Positions 35,541 through 48,622 of a DNA stretch of 64,000 nt are shown in pieces. Location of the stretch: positions 372,001 through 436,000 of the forward strand of contig NZ_BJMM01000003.1 in assembly GCF_006539165.1 (NCBI RefSeq), in the 5' to 3' direction. Every line of letters starts with the position of its first letter. Position 1 is the first letter of the stretch. The notes beneath the pieces were generated by a model that saw only the letters and a program-made list of their open reading frames with translations, did no database searches and was not told the origin of the DNA. A program made the translations under genes and the position numbers. The stretch is from Streptomyces cacaoi (GTDB taxonomy: Bacteria; Actinomycetota; Actinomycetes; Streptomycetales; Streptomycetaceae).

Positions 35541-35575
35541 CTGCCCGGTGGTGGACCCACCGGCCCACCGGGCAG
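35541..35575. terminator. Stem-loop between convergent genes
   Basis: CTGCCCGGTGG (35541-35551) and CCACCGGGCAG (35565-35575) form perfect 11-bp arms with a 13-bp loop. Placed between the ends of two convergent genes, it can serve both directions. No T-run. Confidence 0.65.
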
Positions 35576-35597
35576 GGGCAGTCGGCCGGATGTCCGC

Positions 35598-35801
35598 TCA
35601 GTCGCGGAAGGAGCCGTCGGCGCGGCGTGCGTGCCGGGACAGCAGGTGCTCGCACTGGGGGCAGTGGCGCCGGAAGGCCCGTTTGACGACGTAGGCGATG
35701 CCGAGCGTGCACAGGTACAGCAGCCCGGTGCCGGCCTTCAACACCAGTTTGCCCAGGCCGGACTTGGTGCAGGTCGAGCAGTCGCGGCAGCCGGAAGCCA
35801 T
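35598..35801 (-). CDS. Small membrane protein with Cys pairs
   Basis: 67 residues; ATG at 35801 with GGGGGAA upstream. An N-terminal CRDCSTC cluster is followed by one hydrophobic segment (GTGLLYLCTLGIAYVV) and a C-terminal CPQCEHLL. The Cys pairs could bind a metal such as zinc on either side of the membrane. Function unknown. Confidence 0.65.
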   Translation of the reverse strand: MASGCRDCSTCTKSGLGKLVLKAGTGLLYLCTLGIAYVVKRAFRRHCPQCEHLLSRHARRADGSFRD

Positions 35802-36002
35802 TGGGGGTTCCCCCTTCGTACGGTGTGATCGTTCCGGGCTGAAGGACGCCGTTTCGGCTGCCGGGGATGACCGGCGGGTACCGGTGGAACGGGCCCGGAA
35901 CAGGGCCGTGACCGGATGGGGACACTCCGCTTCCTTCCCGGTCGGGTGAAAGCCCCGGGAACCGCCCGCACACCCTCCGGCGGAACCGGTACGCATGCGC
36001 AC

Positions 36003-36254
36003 ATGAACCAGCGCACCGGTCACCACCGCACCCGGCCCCCCGCACCCCACGGCGCAACCGCCCGTCTGCTGCGCGCACTCGCCCCCGGCCTGCTCGCCGT
36101 CGCCGCGCTCACCGGCGCCGCCGCTCCCGCCCAGGCCGCACCCCCGGCCGTCCCCGCATACGCCGCACCGGCCAAGTCCTGCCCCACCGGCACCTACTGG
36201 GAGCGGCACAACAAGGTCTGCGTCCCCATGTCGTCACCGGTCCGCTGGCTGTGA
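36003..36254 (+). CDS. Small secreted protein
   Basis: 83 residues; ATG at 36003. It has a basic start, a hydrophobic core (LLRALAPGLLAVAALTGAAAP) and a likely signal peptidase site after AQA near residue 45. The mature part is under 40 residues with two Cys spaced as in CPTGTYWERHNKVC, which could make one disulfide. Function unknown. Confidence 0.65.
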   Translation: MNQRTGHHRTRPPAPHGATARLLRALAPGLLAVAALTGAAAPAQAAPPAVPAYAAPAKSCPTGTYWERHNKVCVPMSSPVRWL

Positions 36255-36341
36255 ACCCCCGCCCGTCGCCCGGCCGTCACCGGTCACCCCGGCACGCGCC
36301 ACACCCGGGCGACGGGCCGTGACAGCTCCCGCGCGCCCGCT

Positions 36342-37787
36342 TCAGTCCTCCTCCACCTCGGTGCGGTCGGCGTCCCACCGGGTGTGGAAGACCCCGGCGC
36401 GATCCACCCGGCGATAGGTGTGCGCACCGAAGAAGTCGCGCTGCGCCTGGGTCAGCGCCGCCGGGAGCCGGTCGGCCCGCAGCCCGTCGTAGTAGGCCAG
36501 CGCGCCCGCCATCCCCGGCACCGGCACACCGCGCCGCACCGCCTCGGACACGGTGGTCCGCCAGGCGTCCTGCGCGGCGCCCAGCTCCCGGCCGAACTCC
36601 GGGTCGGCCAGCAGCGTCGGCAGCCGGGGCGTCTGCGCGTACGCCGCCCGGATACGGTCCAGGAACGCCGCCCTGATGATGCAGCCGGCCCGCCAGATCG
36701 CCGCCATGGCACCGGGATCGATGTCCCAGCCGTACTCCTCGCCGCCCGCGCGGATCAGATCCCAGCCCTGCGCGTACGCGATCACCTTCGAGGCGTACAG
36801 GGCCTGTTCGACCAGACCGGCGAACTCCTCCGCCTCGTGCGGCTCCAGCGGCGCCGCGTCCCGTGGCCCCGCCAGGGGCGCGGCGGCCGACCGCAGCCGG
36901 GTGTTGCCCGACTGCGAGCGGGCGAAGACGGCGTCCGCGATGCCCGGCACCGGCACCCCCAGCCCGAGCGCGTGCTGCACCGTCCAGCGGCCCGTGCCCT
37001 TCTGCTCCGCCTGGTCCGCCACCACGTCCACGAACGGCTCGCCCGTGCGGGTGTCGGTATGGGTGAGCACCTCGGCCGTGATCTCGATGAGGTACGAGTC
37101 GAGCCGGCCCCGGTTCCATGACCGGAAGGTCTCCGCGATGCGCGCCGACGACCAGCCGGCCACCCGGCGCAGCAGGTCGTACGCCTCACCGATCAACTGC
37201 ATGTCGGCGTACTCGATGCCGTTGTGCACCATCTTCACGAAGTGCCCCGCACCGTCCGTGCCCACGTGCGTGGTGCACGGGGCGCCGTCCGGCGCGCGTG
37301 CGGCGATCCGCTCCAGCAGGGGGGCCAACTCCCGGTACGCCTCGGCCGTACCGCCCGGCATCAGGCTCGGCCCGTGCAGCGCGCCCTCCTCGCCACCGGA
37401 GATCCCCGTCCCGACGAAGTGCAGGCCGCGCTCCCGCAGCGCCGCCTCCCTTCTGCGGGTGTCCTCGAAGTGCGCGTTGCCCCCGTCGACGAGGATGTCG
37501 CCGGGCTCCAGCAGCGCCGCGAACTCCTCGACGACCGCGTCCGTCGGCGCCCCCGCCTTCACCATGAGGAGCAGCTTGCGCGGACGTTCCAGCGAGGCCA
37601 CCAACTCCTCGGCGGAACCGGCCGGCACGAACGTGCCCTCGTCGCCGTGCTCGTCCAGCAGAGCCTGCGTCCGGGCGTACGTCCTGTTGTGCACGGCGAC
37701 GGGACAGCCGTTGCGTGCCAGGTTCCGCGCCAGATTGCGCCCCATGACGGCCAGCCCCGTCACACCGATCCGGGCCGTCTCGCTCAT
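36342..37787 (-). CDS. gnd: 6-Phosphogluconate dehydrogenase
   Basis: 481 residues, the full length of the decarboxylating enzyme; ATG at 37787. It has the NADP-binding GLAVMGRNLARN, the GISGGEEGA loop, the catalytic Lys in GHFVKMVHNGIEY, and a C-terminal tail. It oxidises 6-phosphogluconate to ribulose 5-phosphate with NADPH formation in the cytosolic pentose phosphate pathway. NADPH and pentose supply could help the neighbouring pathway, but it is more likely a housekeeping or second gnd copy. It stands alone on the minus strand. Confidence 0.95.
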   Translation of the reverse strand: MSETARIGVTGLAVMGRNLARNLARNGCPVAVHNRTYARTQALLDEHGDEGTFVPAGSAEELVASLERPRKLLLMVKAGAPTDAVVEEFAALLEPGDILVDGGNAHFEDTRRREAALRERGLHFVGTGISGGEEGALHGPSLMPGGTAEAYRELAPLLERIAARAPDGAPCTTHVGTDGAGHFVKMVHNGIEYADMQLIGEAYDLLRRVAGWSSARIAETFRSWNRGRLDSYLIEITAEVLTHTDTRTGEPFVDVVADQAEQKGTGRWTVQHALGLGVPVPGIADAVFARSQSGNTRLRSAAAPLAGPRDAAPLEPHEAEEFAGLVEQALYASKVIAYAQGWDLIRAGGEEYGWDIDPGAMAAIWRAGCIIRAAFLDRIRAAYAQTPRLPTLLADPEFGRELGAAQDAWRTTVSEAVRRGVPVPGMAGALAYYDGLRADRLPAALTQAQRDFFGAHTYRRVDRAGVFHTRWDADRTEVEED

Positions 37788-38060
37788 GATCCCGCCTTCC
37801 CCGATGCCGCTGTCCGGGAGACCCGGGCGGCCCGGAAGCCGCCCGTCTTCCCGATGCCTGTCCCACGCGGGCGGCGGGCCGCCGTCCCGGCACGCGCCGC
37901 ACGCACGCCGGTACGCCCGGCGCCGCCCGCCCTCTGATGGTCGCGCACCCGGGCACACACCGCGCGCCGGCCGGGCACCGCTCCACCGCCGCCACCTCGC
38001 GACGGCGCACACCACCGGCCCCCCGTACGGCCCGCGCCCGCGCCCGGCCCCGGGCGCCGC

Positions 38061-40825
<2,765 letters not shown>

Positions 40826-40859
40826 GCCCGCGGGTGCGGCCGCTCGCCGGTCCGGGCCG

Positions 40860-41612
40860 TCATCGGAGGGCGTCGATCAGCATGAGGGCGGCCACGGCCA
40901 GCAGCGCCACGGCGAAGGTGCGCCGCAGCACGGTGCCGGTGACCTTGGCGGCCAGCCGTCTGCCGTCCCAGGCGCCCAGGATCGCCGCCCCGGCGAAGGG
41001 GGCGACCACCGCCCAGTCGATCCCGGCGGTGGTGGCGCCCCGAGTGGCCAGCGACGCCAGCGAGTTCGCCGAGATGACCAGCAGGCTCGTGCCGACGGCC
41101 GCCTGCATCTCGAACGCCAGCACCGTCACCAGCGCGGGCACGGCGAGGAAGCCCCCGCCGACGCCGAGGAGCCCGGTCAGCGCGCCCAGCCCCGCGCCCG
41201 TGCCGGCCGCCCTGACCGGCCGCGCCCGGCCGTCCGCCGTACCGGTGCCGGCCCCGCCGGAGCGCAGCATGCTGACGGCGGCGAGAGCGGCGACGACCGC
41301 GAACGCGGCGGTCAGCACCGGCTGCGGCAGCCGGCCCGTGACGGCTCCGGCCGCGGCGGCCGGCAGCAGCCCGGCGGCGGCGAAGAGGGCGCCGGCCCGC
41401 CACTGGACGTGTCCGGCGCGGGCGTGCGTGTACAGCGCGGTGAGCGAGGTGGCGGTGACGATGATCAGGGCCGCGGTGGTGGCCGCGGCCGGGGTGAAGC
41501 CGAGCAGATAGATCAGCGCGGGCACCGCCAGGACGCTGCCGCCTCCGCCGAGCGCCCCGAGCGCGAGGCCGACCACGCCCCCGGCGGCCAGGGCCAGGAG
41601 CAGCGTGCTCAC
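40860..41612 (-). CDS. TauE/SafE-family sulfur anion exporter
   Basis: 250 residues; GTG at 41612 overlapping the upstream rhodanese stop. Eight hydrophobic segments in two halves, each with the Gly-rich loop of the family (GALGGGGSVLAVPAL and GLLGVGGGFLAVPAL). TauE/SafE proteins export sulfite or sulfoacetate. It is last in the minus-strand operon behind the MBL-rhodanese fusion and rhodanese, fitting removal of sulfite made from persulfide oxidation. Confidence 0.9.
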   Translation of the reverse strand: MSTLLLALAAGGVVGLALGALGGGGSVLAVPALIYLLGFTPAAATTAALIIVTATSLTALYTHARAGHVQWRAGALFAAAGLLPAAAAGAVTGRLPQPVLTAAFAVVAALAAVSMLRSGGAGTGTADGRARPVRAAGTGAGLGALTGLLGVGGGFLAVPALVTVLAFEMQAAVGTSLLVISANSLASLATRGATTAGIDWAVVAPFAGAAILGAWDGRRLAAKVTGTVLRRTFAVALLAVAALMLIDALR

Positions 41613-41980
41613 GCCACGACACCGCCGCTGCCGCCCCGGCCGGTGACCGGCAGCCCCGCACGGGCCCACGCGGTCATGCCCCCGGTCACGTCCGCCGCCC
41701 GGACGCCGCGTCCGGCCAGCAGCCGGGCGGCCTGCCGGGAGCGGTGCCCCGAGCGGCAGATCGCCAGCACCGTCCTGCCCTGCGCGGCGGCCGGGAGCGG
41801 TGCACCCGCCACCAGGCGGGAGAGCGGCAGATGCAGCGCGCCGGGCGCGTGCCCCGCCTCCCACTCGGGGGTCTCACGGACATCCAGCAGGACGGCCGTG
41901 CCGTCGCCGGTCAGCCGGTGGGCCTGCTGCGGGGTGCGGCGGCCGGGGCCGCGGGACAGGCGTGCGAAGGGCGGGAACAT
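41609..41980 (-). CDS. Single-domain rhodanese
   Basis: 123 residues; ATG at 41980, 34 bp after the fusion gene. Motifs LDVRETPEWEAGHAPGA and the active-site loop CRSGHRS with catalytic Cys. It moves sulfane sulfur, for example to cyanide or thiols. Stop overlaps the exporter start, so both are translated together. Confidence 0.92.
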   Translation of the reverse strand: MFPPFARLSRGPGRRTPQQAHRLTGDGTAVLLDVRETPEWEAGHAPGALHLPLSRLVAGAPLPAAAQGRTVLAICRSGHRSRQAARLLAGRGVRAADVTGGMTAWARAGLPVTGRGGSGGVVA

Positions 41981-42014
41981 GAGCGTGCGCTTTCGTGCGG
42001 AGGGTGCGGGAGCG

Positions 42015-43409
42015 TCAGTCGGTGCCGGCGGGGTTCTCGGACCCGTCGGGGTGTACGAGCGTCAGTCCGGCGTCGGGGGCGGCGTCGAAGCCGTCGTCGA
42101 CGGCGACCACGTCCCGGCCGACGGCGTCCAGCAGGGAGGCGGCGATCGCCGCGCGCATCCCGCCGGCGCAGTGCACCCACACCGTCCCGTCCGGTACCTC
42201 ACCGGTACGTCCGTGCAGCTCGTGGATCGGGATGTGGACCGAGCCCGCGATGTAACCGCCCGCACGCTCCGTGTTCCGCCGTACGTCCAGCACGACCACG
42301 TCGTCGCCGCGCCGGCGGACCTCGGCGAGGTCGGCGAAGCGGGCGCGCGGGAAGGAGGCGAGCTGTTCGCCGGCGCGGACCCAGTCGGCCGGGTCGCCGG
42401 TCGCGGCGGCCGCCGGCCGGTCGATGCCCACCCGGGCGAGCTCCCGCTGTGCGTCGTGGATCCGCTCGGGGGTGTCGGCGAGCAGGGTGACGGGCTTGCC
42501 CCACGGGATCAGCCAGGCCAGATAGGTGGACAGCTTGCCCTCGCCCTCGAAGTTGAACGATCCGGCCACATGTCCCTCGGCGAAGGCCATCCGGCTGCGC
42601 AGATCGACCACCCACTCGCCCGCGGCCAGCCGGGAGGCGATCTCCTCGCTGTCCGCCCGCCGCGGCGGGGTGAGGTCGACGGGCGCGGGCCCCGCGGCGT
42701 TGGCCGGGCCCATGTGCGTGTAGTAGGCGGGCACGTCGTCCAGCCCGGCCAGCATGCGCGCGACGAAGGTGTCCACGTCCAGGGTCAGCGCGTCGTTGGA
42801 CCTGCGCTCCCGGCCGATCGTGGTCGCGTCCCCCTCGGCCTGGGACGAGGAGCAGAAGCTGCCGAACCCGTGCGTGGGCAGCACCTGCACCGCGTCGTCC
42901 AGCTCCTCGGCCAGCCGGTGGGCGGAGGCGTGCTGGGCGCGGGCCAGCTGCTCGGTCAGCCGGGGCTCGACCAGGTCGGGCCGGCCCACGGTGCCGATCA
43001 GCAGCGAGCCGCCGGTGAACGCCGCGACACCGCGCCCGTCCTCGGTCAGGACGTAGGAGGTGTGGTGCGGGGTGTGTCCGGGAGTGGCGATCGCGCGCAG
43101 CGTCAGGCCGTCGTCCACCGGCACCGTGTCGCCGTCGGCGACGGGGGTGCGGGCGAACGACACGTGCGCACCGGCCGGCACCAGGTACCTGGCGCCGGTG
43201 ACACGGGCCAGTTCGAGGCCCCCGGTGATGTAGTCGTTGTGCACATGGGTCTCGGCCACGAAGGCGATCCGCACTCCGCGGCGGGCCGCTGCGGTGATGA
43301 CCTGGTCGATGTCGCGCGGCGGGTCGACGACCACCGCGGCCTCGGGTCCGCCGGCCAGATAGCTGCGGTTTCCCAGGCCCTCGAATTCCAGGGTGTCCAC
43401 GAAGAACAC
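42015..43409 (-). CDS. Metallo-beta-lactamase / double rhodanese fusion (CstB-like)
   Basis: 464 residues; GTG at 43409 with AGGAG upstream, chosen because VFFVDTLEFEGLGN is the usual start of this family. Residues 1-240 form a metal hydrolase domain with ETHVHNDYITGG and the later GHTPHHTSY. Then comes one rhodanese-like domain without an active Cys (VVDLRSRMAFAEGH) and one with Cys414 (VHCAGGMRA). This matches CstB persulfide dioxygenase-sulfurtransferases, which oxidise persulfide to sulfite/thiosulfate. Two operator copies precede it. Confidence 0.9.
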   Translation of the reverse strand: MFFVDTLEFEGLGNRSYLAGGPEAAVVVDPPRDIDQVITAAARRGVRIAFVAETHVHNDYITGGLELARVTGARYLVPAGAHVSFARTPVADGDTVPVDDGLTLRAIATPGHTPHHTSYVLTEDGRGVAAFTGGSLLIGTVGRPDLVEPRLTEQLARAQHASAHRLAEELDDAVQVLPTHGFGSFCSSSQAEGDATTIGRERRSNDALTLDVDTFVARMLAGLDDVPAYYTHMGPANAAGPAPVDLTPPRRADSEEIASRLAAGEWVVDLRSRMAFAEGHVAGSFNFEGEGKLSTYLAWLIPWGKPVTLLADTPERIHDAQRELARVGIDRPAAAATGDPADWVRAGEQLASFPRARFADLAEVRRRGDDVVVLDVRRNTERAGGYIAGSVHIPIHELHGRTGEVPDGTVWVHCAGGMRAAIAASLLDAVGRDVVAVDDGFDAAPDAGLTLVHPDGSENPAGTD

Positions 43410-43433
43410 GGCTGACGACTCCTCTCGGACGGT

Positions 43434-43449
43434 ATACCCCGGGGGGTAT
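43434..43449. promoter_or_regulatory. CstR-type operator O2
   Basis: ATACCC-CGGG-GGGTAT, same arms and spacer length as O1, 25 bp before the start of the MBL-rhodanese gene. Likely blocks transcription of the sulfur operon. Confidence 0.82.
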
Positions 43450-43470
43450 CTGCTGTCCACCGTAACATTC

Positions 43471-43486
43471 ATACCCAGGGGGGTAT
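43471..43486. promoter_or_regulatory. CstR-type operator O3
   Basis: ATACCC-AGGG-GGGTAT, with centre 37 bp from that of O2. The tandem pair suggests two repressor tetramers binding together on this promoter, unlike the single site O1. Confidence 0.82.
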
Positions 43487-43736
43487 TCCACGGGCGGAAA
43501 CCGCCGTAACCCGGGGCGCCGCCCCGCGCGGGTACCCGTGCCGGGCCGCCGCAGCCCGCTGCCGGTGCACGCGTCCGTGCCGAAGGTGCGGCGGGAGGAT
43601 CCGCGCCCGGGCGGGGGTGCGGGCCAGGGCGAGGGCGGGGGCGCGCGAGCCGGCGCAGTGCCGAAAGCGGCGATCGAGTACCTGAAGGGCTGTCATACTG
43701 CCGACACCGCACGGCACTTGGAGACCAGGACCGGTT

Positions 43737-44390
43737 TTGGATAACAGTCAGCAACGGGGGCGGGGCGCCGTCCCGGCACCCCGCGGCAACGGACGTTCCC
43801 AGGCCCGCAGGGCCGAACTCATCGAAGCGGGCCGCAAGTTGTTCGCCCACACCTCCTACGACGCGCTGTCCATGGACGACATCGCGCGGCAGGCGGGGGT
43901 CGCCAAGGGGTTGGTCTACTACTACTTCACCAACAAGCGCGGCTACTACCTGGCGATCATCGAGGACGCCGTCGCCGAGCTGGTCGAGCGCGCCGACAGC
44001 AGCGCCGGGCTCCCGCCCGTCGAGCGCGTCCAGCGCACCATCGAGGGGTATCTGCGCTACGCCCAGCACAACCAGGCGGCCTACCGCACGATCGTCACCG
44101 GGGGAGTGGGCCACGACACCGAGGTCCTGGCGATCCGCGACCAGGTGCGTGAGCGGCTGCTCGCGGCCATCGCGGAGGGCGCGTGGGGGCGTGAGGAGAT
44201 CCCGCCGCTCGCGCGGGCGGCGCTGGTGGGGTGGCTGTCCTCGGTCGAGGGCGTGACCCTGGACTGGCTCGGCCGCCAGGAGCTGTCCCGCGAGGTGGTG
44301 CGCGAGCTGCTGGTCCGCACGCTGCGCGGCACCGTCGAGGTGATCATGGAGTTCGAGCCGGAGCTGCCGGAACCGCCCGTCGGGGTCTGA
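43737..44390 (+). CDS. TetR-family transcriptional regulator
   Basis: 217 residues with TTG start at 43737. N-terminal helix-turn-helix (SMDDIARQAGVAKGLVYYYFTNKRGYYLA) is typical. The ligand domain resembles fatty-acid or detergent responsive members. The target is unknown: it is divergent from the sulfur operon and upstream of a small membrane protein gene. Its start codon suggests low translation. Confidence 0.9.
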   Translation: MDNSQQRGRGAVPAPRGNGRSQARRAELIEAGRKLFAHTSYDALSMDDIARQAGVAKGLVYYYFTNKRGYYLAIIEDAVAELVERADSSAGLPPVERVQRTIEGYLRYAQHNQAAYRTIVTGGVGHDTEVLAIRDQVRERLLAAIAEGAWGREEIPPLARAALVGWLSSVEGVTLDWLGRQELSREVVRELLVRTLRGTVEVIMEFEPELPEPPVGV

Positions 44391-44530
44391 GTCCGCGCGC
44401 CCGGAGCGCCCGTGGCCGCGCCGGGTGCTCCGGGGCGCCTCCGGTGCCCGGCCGGTGCCGGGCAGGCATGATCGCCGGCCTTCTGGACACCCGGAACGAG
44501 GAACTCTCCCGTCCGGAGGAAGGGGGCGCC

Positions 44531-44800
44531 ATGGACGTGTCCGGCGTCATCAGCGCCATCGTGATCGGCCTCGTCATCGGTGCGCTCGGGCGGCTGGTGC
44601 TGCCCGGAAGGCAGCGGATCGGCCTGCTGTGGACGCTGCTCGTCGGCGTCGTCGCGGCCCTCGTCGGTACGGCGGTGGCCGGTGCGCTGGGCGTCGCGGA
44701 CACGAGGGGCATCGACTGGATCGAGCTGGCCATCCAGGTCGTCCTCGCCGCCCTCGGCGTCGGCGCCCTGGAGCGGGCCAAGGCGGGGCGCCGCCGCTGA
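44531..44800 (+). CDS. GlsB/YeaQ/YmgE-type small membrane protein
   Basis: 89 residues; ATG at 44531 with GGAGGAAGGGGG upstream. Three hydrophobic helices with the family pattern (VIGLVIGALGRLVLPGRQ, then two Gly/Ala/Val helices). These stress-associated proteins have no known biochemical activity. Confidence 0.85.
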   Translation: MDVSGVISAIVIGLVIGALGRLVLPGRQRIGLLWTLLVGVVAALVGTAVAGALGVADTRGIDWIELAIQVVLAALGVGALERAKAGRRR

Positions 44801-44857
44801 GCAGCGGGCCCCGGGGGCCGGGGCCCGCGCCCGCGGCCGTACGGGCGCCGGAACGCG

Positions 44858-44886
44858 AGGAGCCCGGGCGGGCCGCCCGGGCTCCT
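44858..44886. terminator. Strong stem-loop between convergent genes
   Basis: Perfect 13-bp GC-rich arms (AGGAGCCCGGGCG and complement) with a 3-bp loop lie between the small membrane protein gene and the convergent chitinase gene. It can stop transcription from both sides. Confidence 0.8.
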
Positions 44887-44986
44887 GCTGTGCGGTGGTA
44901 CGGGCCGCGCTGCCCGTACCACCGTCCCGGTGTCGCACCGGGTGCACGGTTTTCCTCCGGTCGTCCGGCGCGGACCCCGCGGGGCC

Positions 44987-46264
<1,278 letters not shown>

Positions 46265-46413
46265 GATTCTCCTCGCGGTGGGGGGAGCGGGGGGTGTGCT
46301 GCGACCGTGCCGTGCCCGGCTGCCGACGCGTCCGGCGGAAACCGGTGAGTACCGGTACGCCGGGCATGTACGACACGGGTACGTCCGTACTCGTTCATTG
46401 CCCCGGGAATGTA

Positions 46414-46429
46414 GAAGGACTAGACCAGT
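46414..46429. promoter_or_regulatory. DasR-responsive element (dre) 1
   Basis: GAAGGACTAGACCAGT matches the dre consensus AGTGGTCTAGACCAGT at 12 of 16 positions, including the central CTAGACCAGT. It lies 150 bp upstream of the chitinase start, a usual place for repression by DasR. Confidence 0.75.
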
Positions 46430-46434
46430 CCGTC

Positions 46435-46450
46435 AATGGTTCGGACCAAT
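46435..46450. promoter_or_regulatory. Possible second dre
   Basis: AATGGTTCGGACCAAT is a near-palindrome agreeing with the dre consensus at about 11 of 16 positions. Its centre is 21 bp from the first, two helical turns away, so two DasR dimers could bind the same face. Confidence 0.5.
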
Positions 46451-46684
46451 TCCCGTGCCCCGTAAGGGAATCGGCGCCGTCTCGTCACCGTGCTCCGGTG
46501 ACGGCCGCCACTCGATCGGGCATACTCCCACTCGCCGCAGCCGCTGATCAGCAGCGCTCGCGATCCGACGGTGCACGATCGGCGGCAGGCGGCCAGCGAC
46601 CGGCCCGCGTGCGGGCCGGCGGCCCCCGGCGCACCGCCGACCCAGGCGGCGTCGCCGACGTTCCTGACCGAAGGAGAGCGCGCC

Positions 46685-47860
46685 ATGTCCCAGTACGGTC
46701 CGCAGCCCGTGGAACGGGACCTGCCCACCGACGAGGCACGGGACCTGCTGACCCTCGTACGCGAGCTGATCCAGCGCGAGATCGCGCCCACCGCCGCGGA
46801 GGAGGAGCGCGCGGGCACCTTCCCACGGGAGACCTTCCGGCTGATGTCCCGCTCCGGCCTGCTCGGCCTGCCCTACCCCGAGGAGTACGGCGGAGGCGGC
46901 CAGCCCTACGAGGTCTACCTCCAGGTCGTCGAGGAACTCGCCGCCGCACGCCTCACCGTGGGCCTCGGCACCAGCGTGCACTCCCTCGCCTGCCACGGCC
47001 TGGCCGGCTTCGGCAGCAAGGAGCAGCGCACCGAGCATCTGCCGGACATGCTCGGCGGCGGCCTCCTCGGCGCCTACTGCCTCTCCGAGCCCTCGGCCGG
47101 GTCCGACGCCGCCGCGCTGCGCACCCGCGCCGAGCGCGACGGCGACGACTGGGTGCTCACCGGCACCAAGGCGTGGATCACCCACGCCGGCATCGCCGAC
47201 TTCTACACCGTCCTGGCCCGCACCGCCGAGGACGGCGCCCACGGCATCACCGCCTTCCTCGTCCCCGGCGACGCGGAGGGGCTCACCGCCGCGCCGCCCG
47301 AGCACAAGATGGGCCTGAACGGCTCGCCCACCGCCCAACTGCACTTCGACGGCGTCCGCGTTCCCGACGAGCGCCGCCTCGGGGACGAGGGCCAGGGCTT
47401 CGCCGTCGCGCTGTCCGCTCTGGACTCCGGCCGGCTGGGGATCGCCGCCTGCGCGGTCGGTGTCGCCCAGGCCGCGCTCGACGAGGCGCTGGCCTACACC
47501 CTCGGACGCGAGCAGTTCGGCCATCCGGTGGCCGACTTCCAGGGGCTGCGCTTCATGCTCGCCGACATGGCCACCCGCATCGAGGCCGGCCGCTCGCTCT
47601 ACCTGGCCGCCGCACGGCGCCGCGACGCGGGCCTGCCGTTCACCCAGCAGGCGGCCATGGCCAAGCTCTTCTGCACCGACGCCGCCATGCAGACCACCAC
47701 CGACGCCGTCCAACTCCTGGGCGGATACGGCTACACGGCGGACTTCCCCGCGGAGCGGTACATGCGCGAGGCCAAGGTGCTGCAAATCGTGGAGGGCACC
47801 AACCAGATCCAGCGGATGGTCATCGCCCGCCGGCTGGCCGGCCCGGAATCCGGCCGCTGA
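46685..47860 (+). CDS. Acyl-CoA dehydrogenase
   Basis: 391 residues; ATG at 46685 with AAGGAGAG upstream. Flavin and substrate motifs CLSEPSAGSDAAAL, WITHAGIADFY and the C-terminal GGYGYTADFPAERYMREAK region, whose last part ends in IVEGTNQIQRMVIAR with the catalytic Glu. It oxidises acyl-CoA to enoyl-CoA, most likely short- or branched-chain. Full length for the family. It stands alone. Confidence 0.95.
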   Translation: MSQYGPQPVERDLPTDEARDLLTLVRELIQREIAPTAAEEERAGTFPRETFRLMSRSGLLGLPYPEEYGGGGQPYEVYLQVVEELAAARLTVGLGTSVHSLACHGLAGFGSKEQRTEHLPDMLGGGLLGAYCLSEPSAGSDAAALRTRAERDGDDWVLTGTKAWITHAGIADFYTVLARTAEDGAHGITAFLVPGDAEGLTAAPPEHKMGLNGSPTAQLHFDGVRVPDERRLGDEGQGFAVALSALDSGRLGIAACAVGVAQAALDEALAYTLGREQFGHPVADFQGLRFMLADMATRIEAGRSLYLAAARRRDAGLPFTQQAAMAKLFCTDAAMQTTTDAVQLLGGYGYTADFPAERYMREAKVLQIVEGTNQIQRMVIARRLAGPESGR

Positions 47861-48027
47861 CGCCGACCGCTGATCGTCGGCCGGTGACCGCCTACCGCTG
47901 ATCGCCGATCCCGACCCCGATCGCCGTGGCCCGGCCCCGCCCGCCCTGTGACGTGCCGGTGGGGCCGCGCGGCGACCGGTTCCGGCATTGCTGACAGCCC
48001 GTCGGCCGCTCACTAGGGTGGAACGCC

Positions 48028-48564
48028 GTGAAGACGACCGATGTCGGGCCCGCGGACCCGCGCCTTCCCGCCCTCTTCCCCGTACTGCGCCAGCTGCGCC
48101 CGCACCTCACACCCGAGCTCTTCCGCTCGGTCTACGAGGAGGGCCACGCACAAGGGCTGCGCTTCACCGGCGTGTTCGACGACGGAACGGACGACGACGC
48201 GACGGACGACGACGCGACGGGTGGCCACGGGGCCCACGACAGGGCGGACGGCGGCGCCGGTGACGCGGCGGGCGGCAGAACGGGAGCGGCGTGTCTGGGA
48301 GTGGCCGGCTGGCGCCTCCTGGTCAACACCAACATGCTGCGCACGCTGCACGTCGAGGATCTGGTCACCACGTCCGCCGCACGCTCCCGGGGCGTGGGCC
48401 GGGCACTCCTCGGCCACCTCGAACAGCGCGCCCGCGACCTCGACTGCCGTGCCCTGACGCTCGATTCGGGCACCCAGCGGACCGGGGCGCACCGGTTCTA
48501 CCACCGCGAGCAGATGGGGATCGCCGCCTTCCACTTCGTCAAGCGCCTCGACGGACCGGAGTGA
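48028..48564 (+). CDS. GNAT-family N-acetyltransferase
   Basis: 178 residues, GTG at 48028. The acetyl-CoA loop SRGVGRALLGHLEQRA and the C-terminal HRFYHREQMGI are typical of GNAT enzymes. A poly-Asp/Gly insert (residues 50-82) interrupts the N-terminal sheet. Substrate unknown. Confidence 0.88.
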   Translation: MKTTDVGPADPRLPALFPVLRQLRPHLTPELFRSVYEEGHAQGLRFTGVFDDGTDDDATDDDATGGHGAHDRADGGAGDAAGGRTGAACLGVAGWRLLVNTNMLRTLHVEDLVTTSAARSRGVGRALLGHLEQRARDLDCRALTLDSGTQRTGAHRFYHREQMGIAAFHFVKRLDGPE

Positions 48565-48622
48565 CCGGCCCACCGCGTCGCCCCGCGCCCACCGGGCTCG
48601 GTACATCCACGAAAGGAGCACC

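Larger units (their letters stand above)
43410..43736. promoter_or_regulatory. Divergent promoter region, sulfur operon / TetR gene
   Basis: 327 bp holding the two operator copies O2 and O3 close to the sulfur operon start and, on the other side, the leader of the TetR gene. No gene is supported here. Confidence 0.6.
46265..46684. other. Divergent intergenic region, chitinase / acyl-CoA dehydrogenase
   Basis: 420 bp without a supported gene. It contains the two DasR-like sites on the chitinase side. I see no clear promoter for the acyl-CoA dehydrogenase. Confidence 0.5.
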
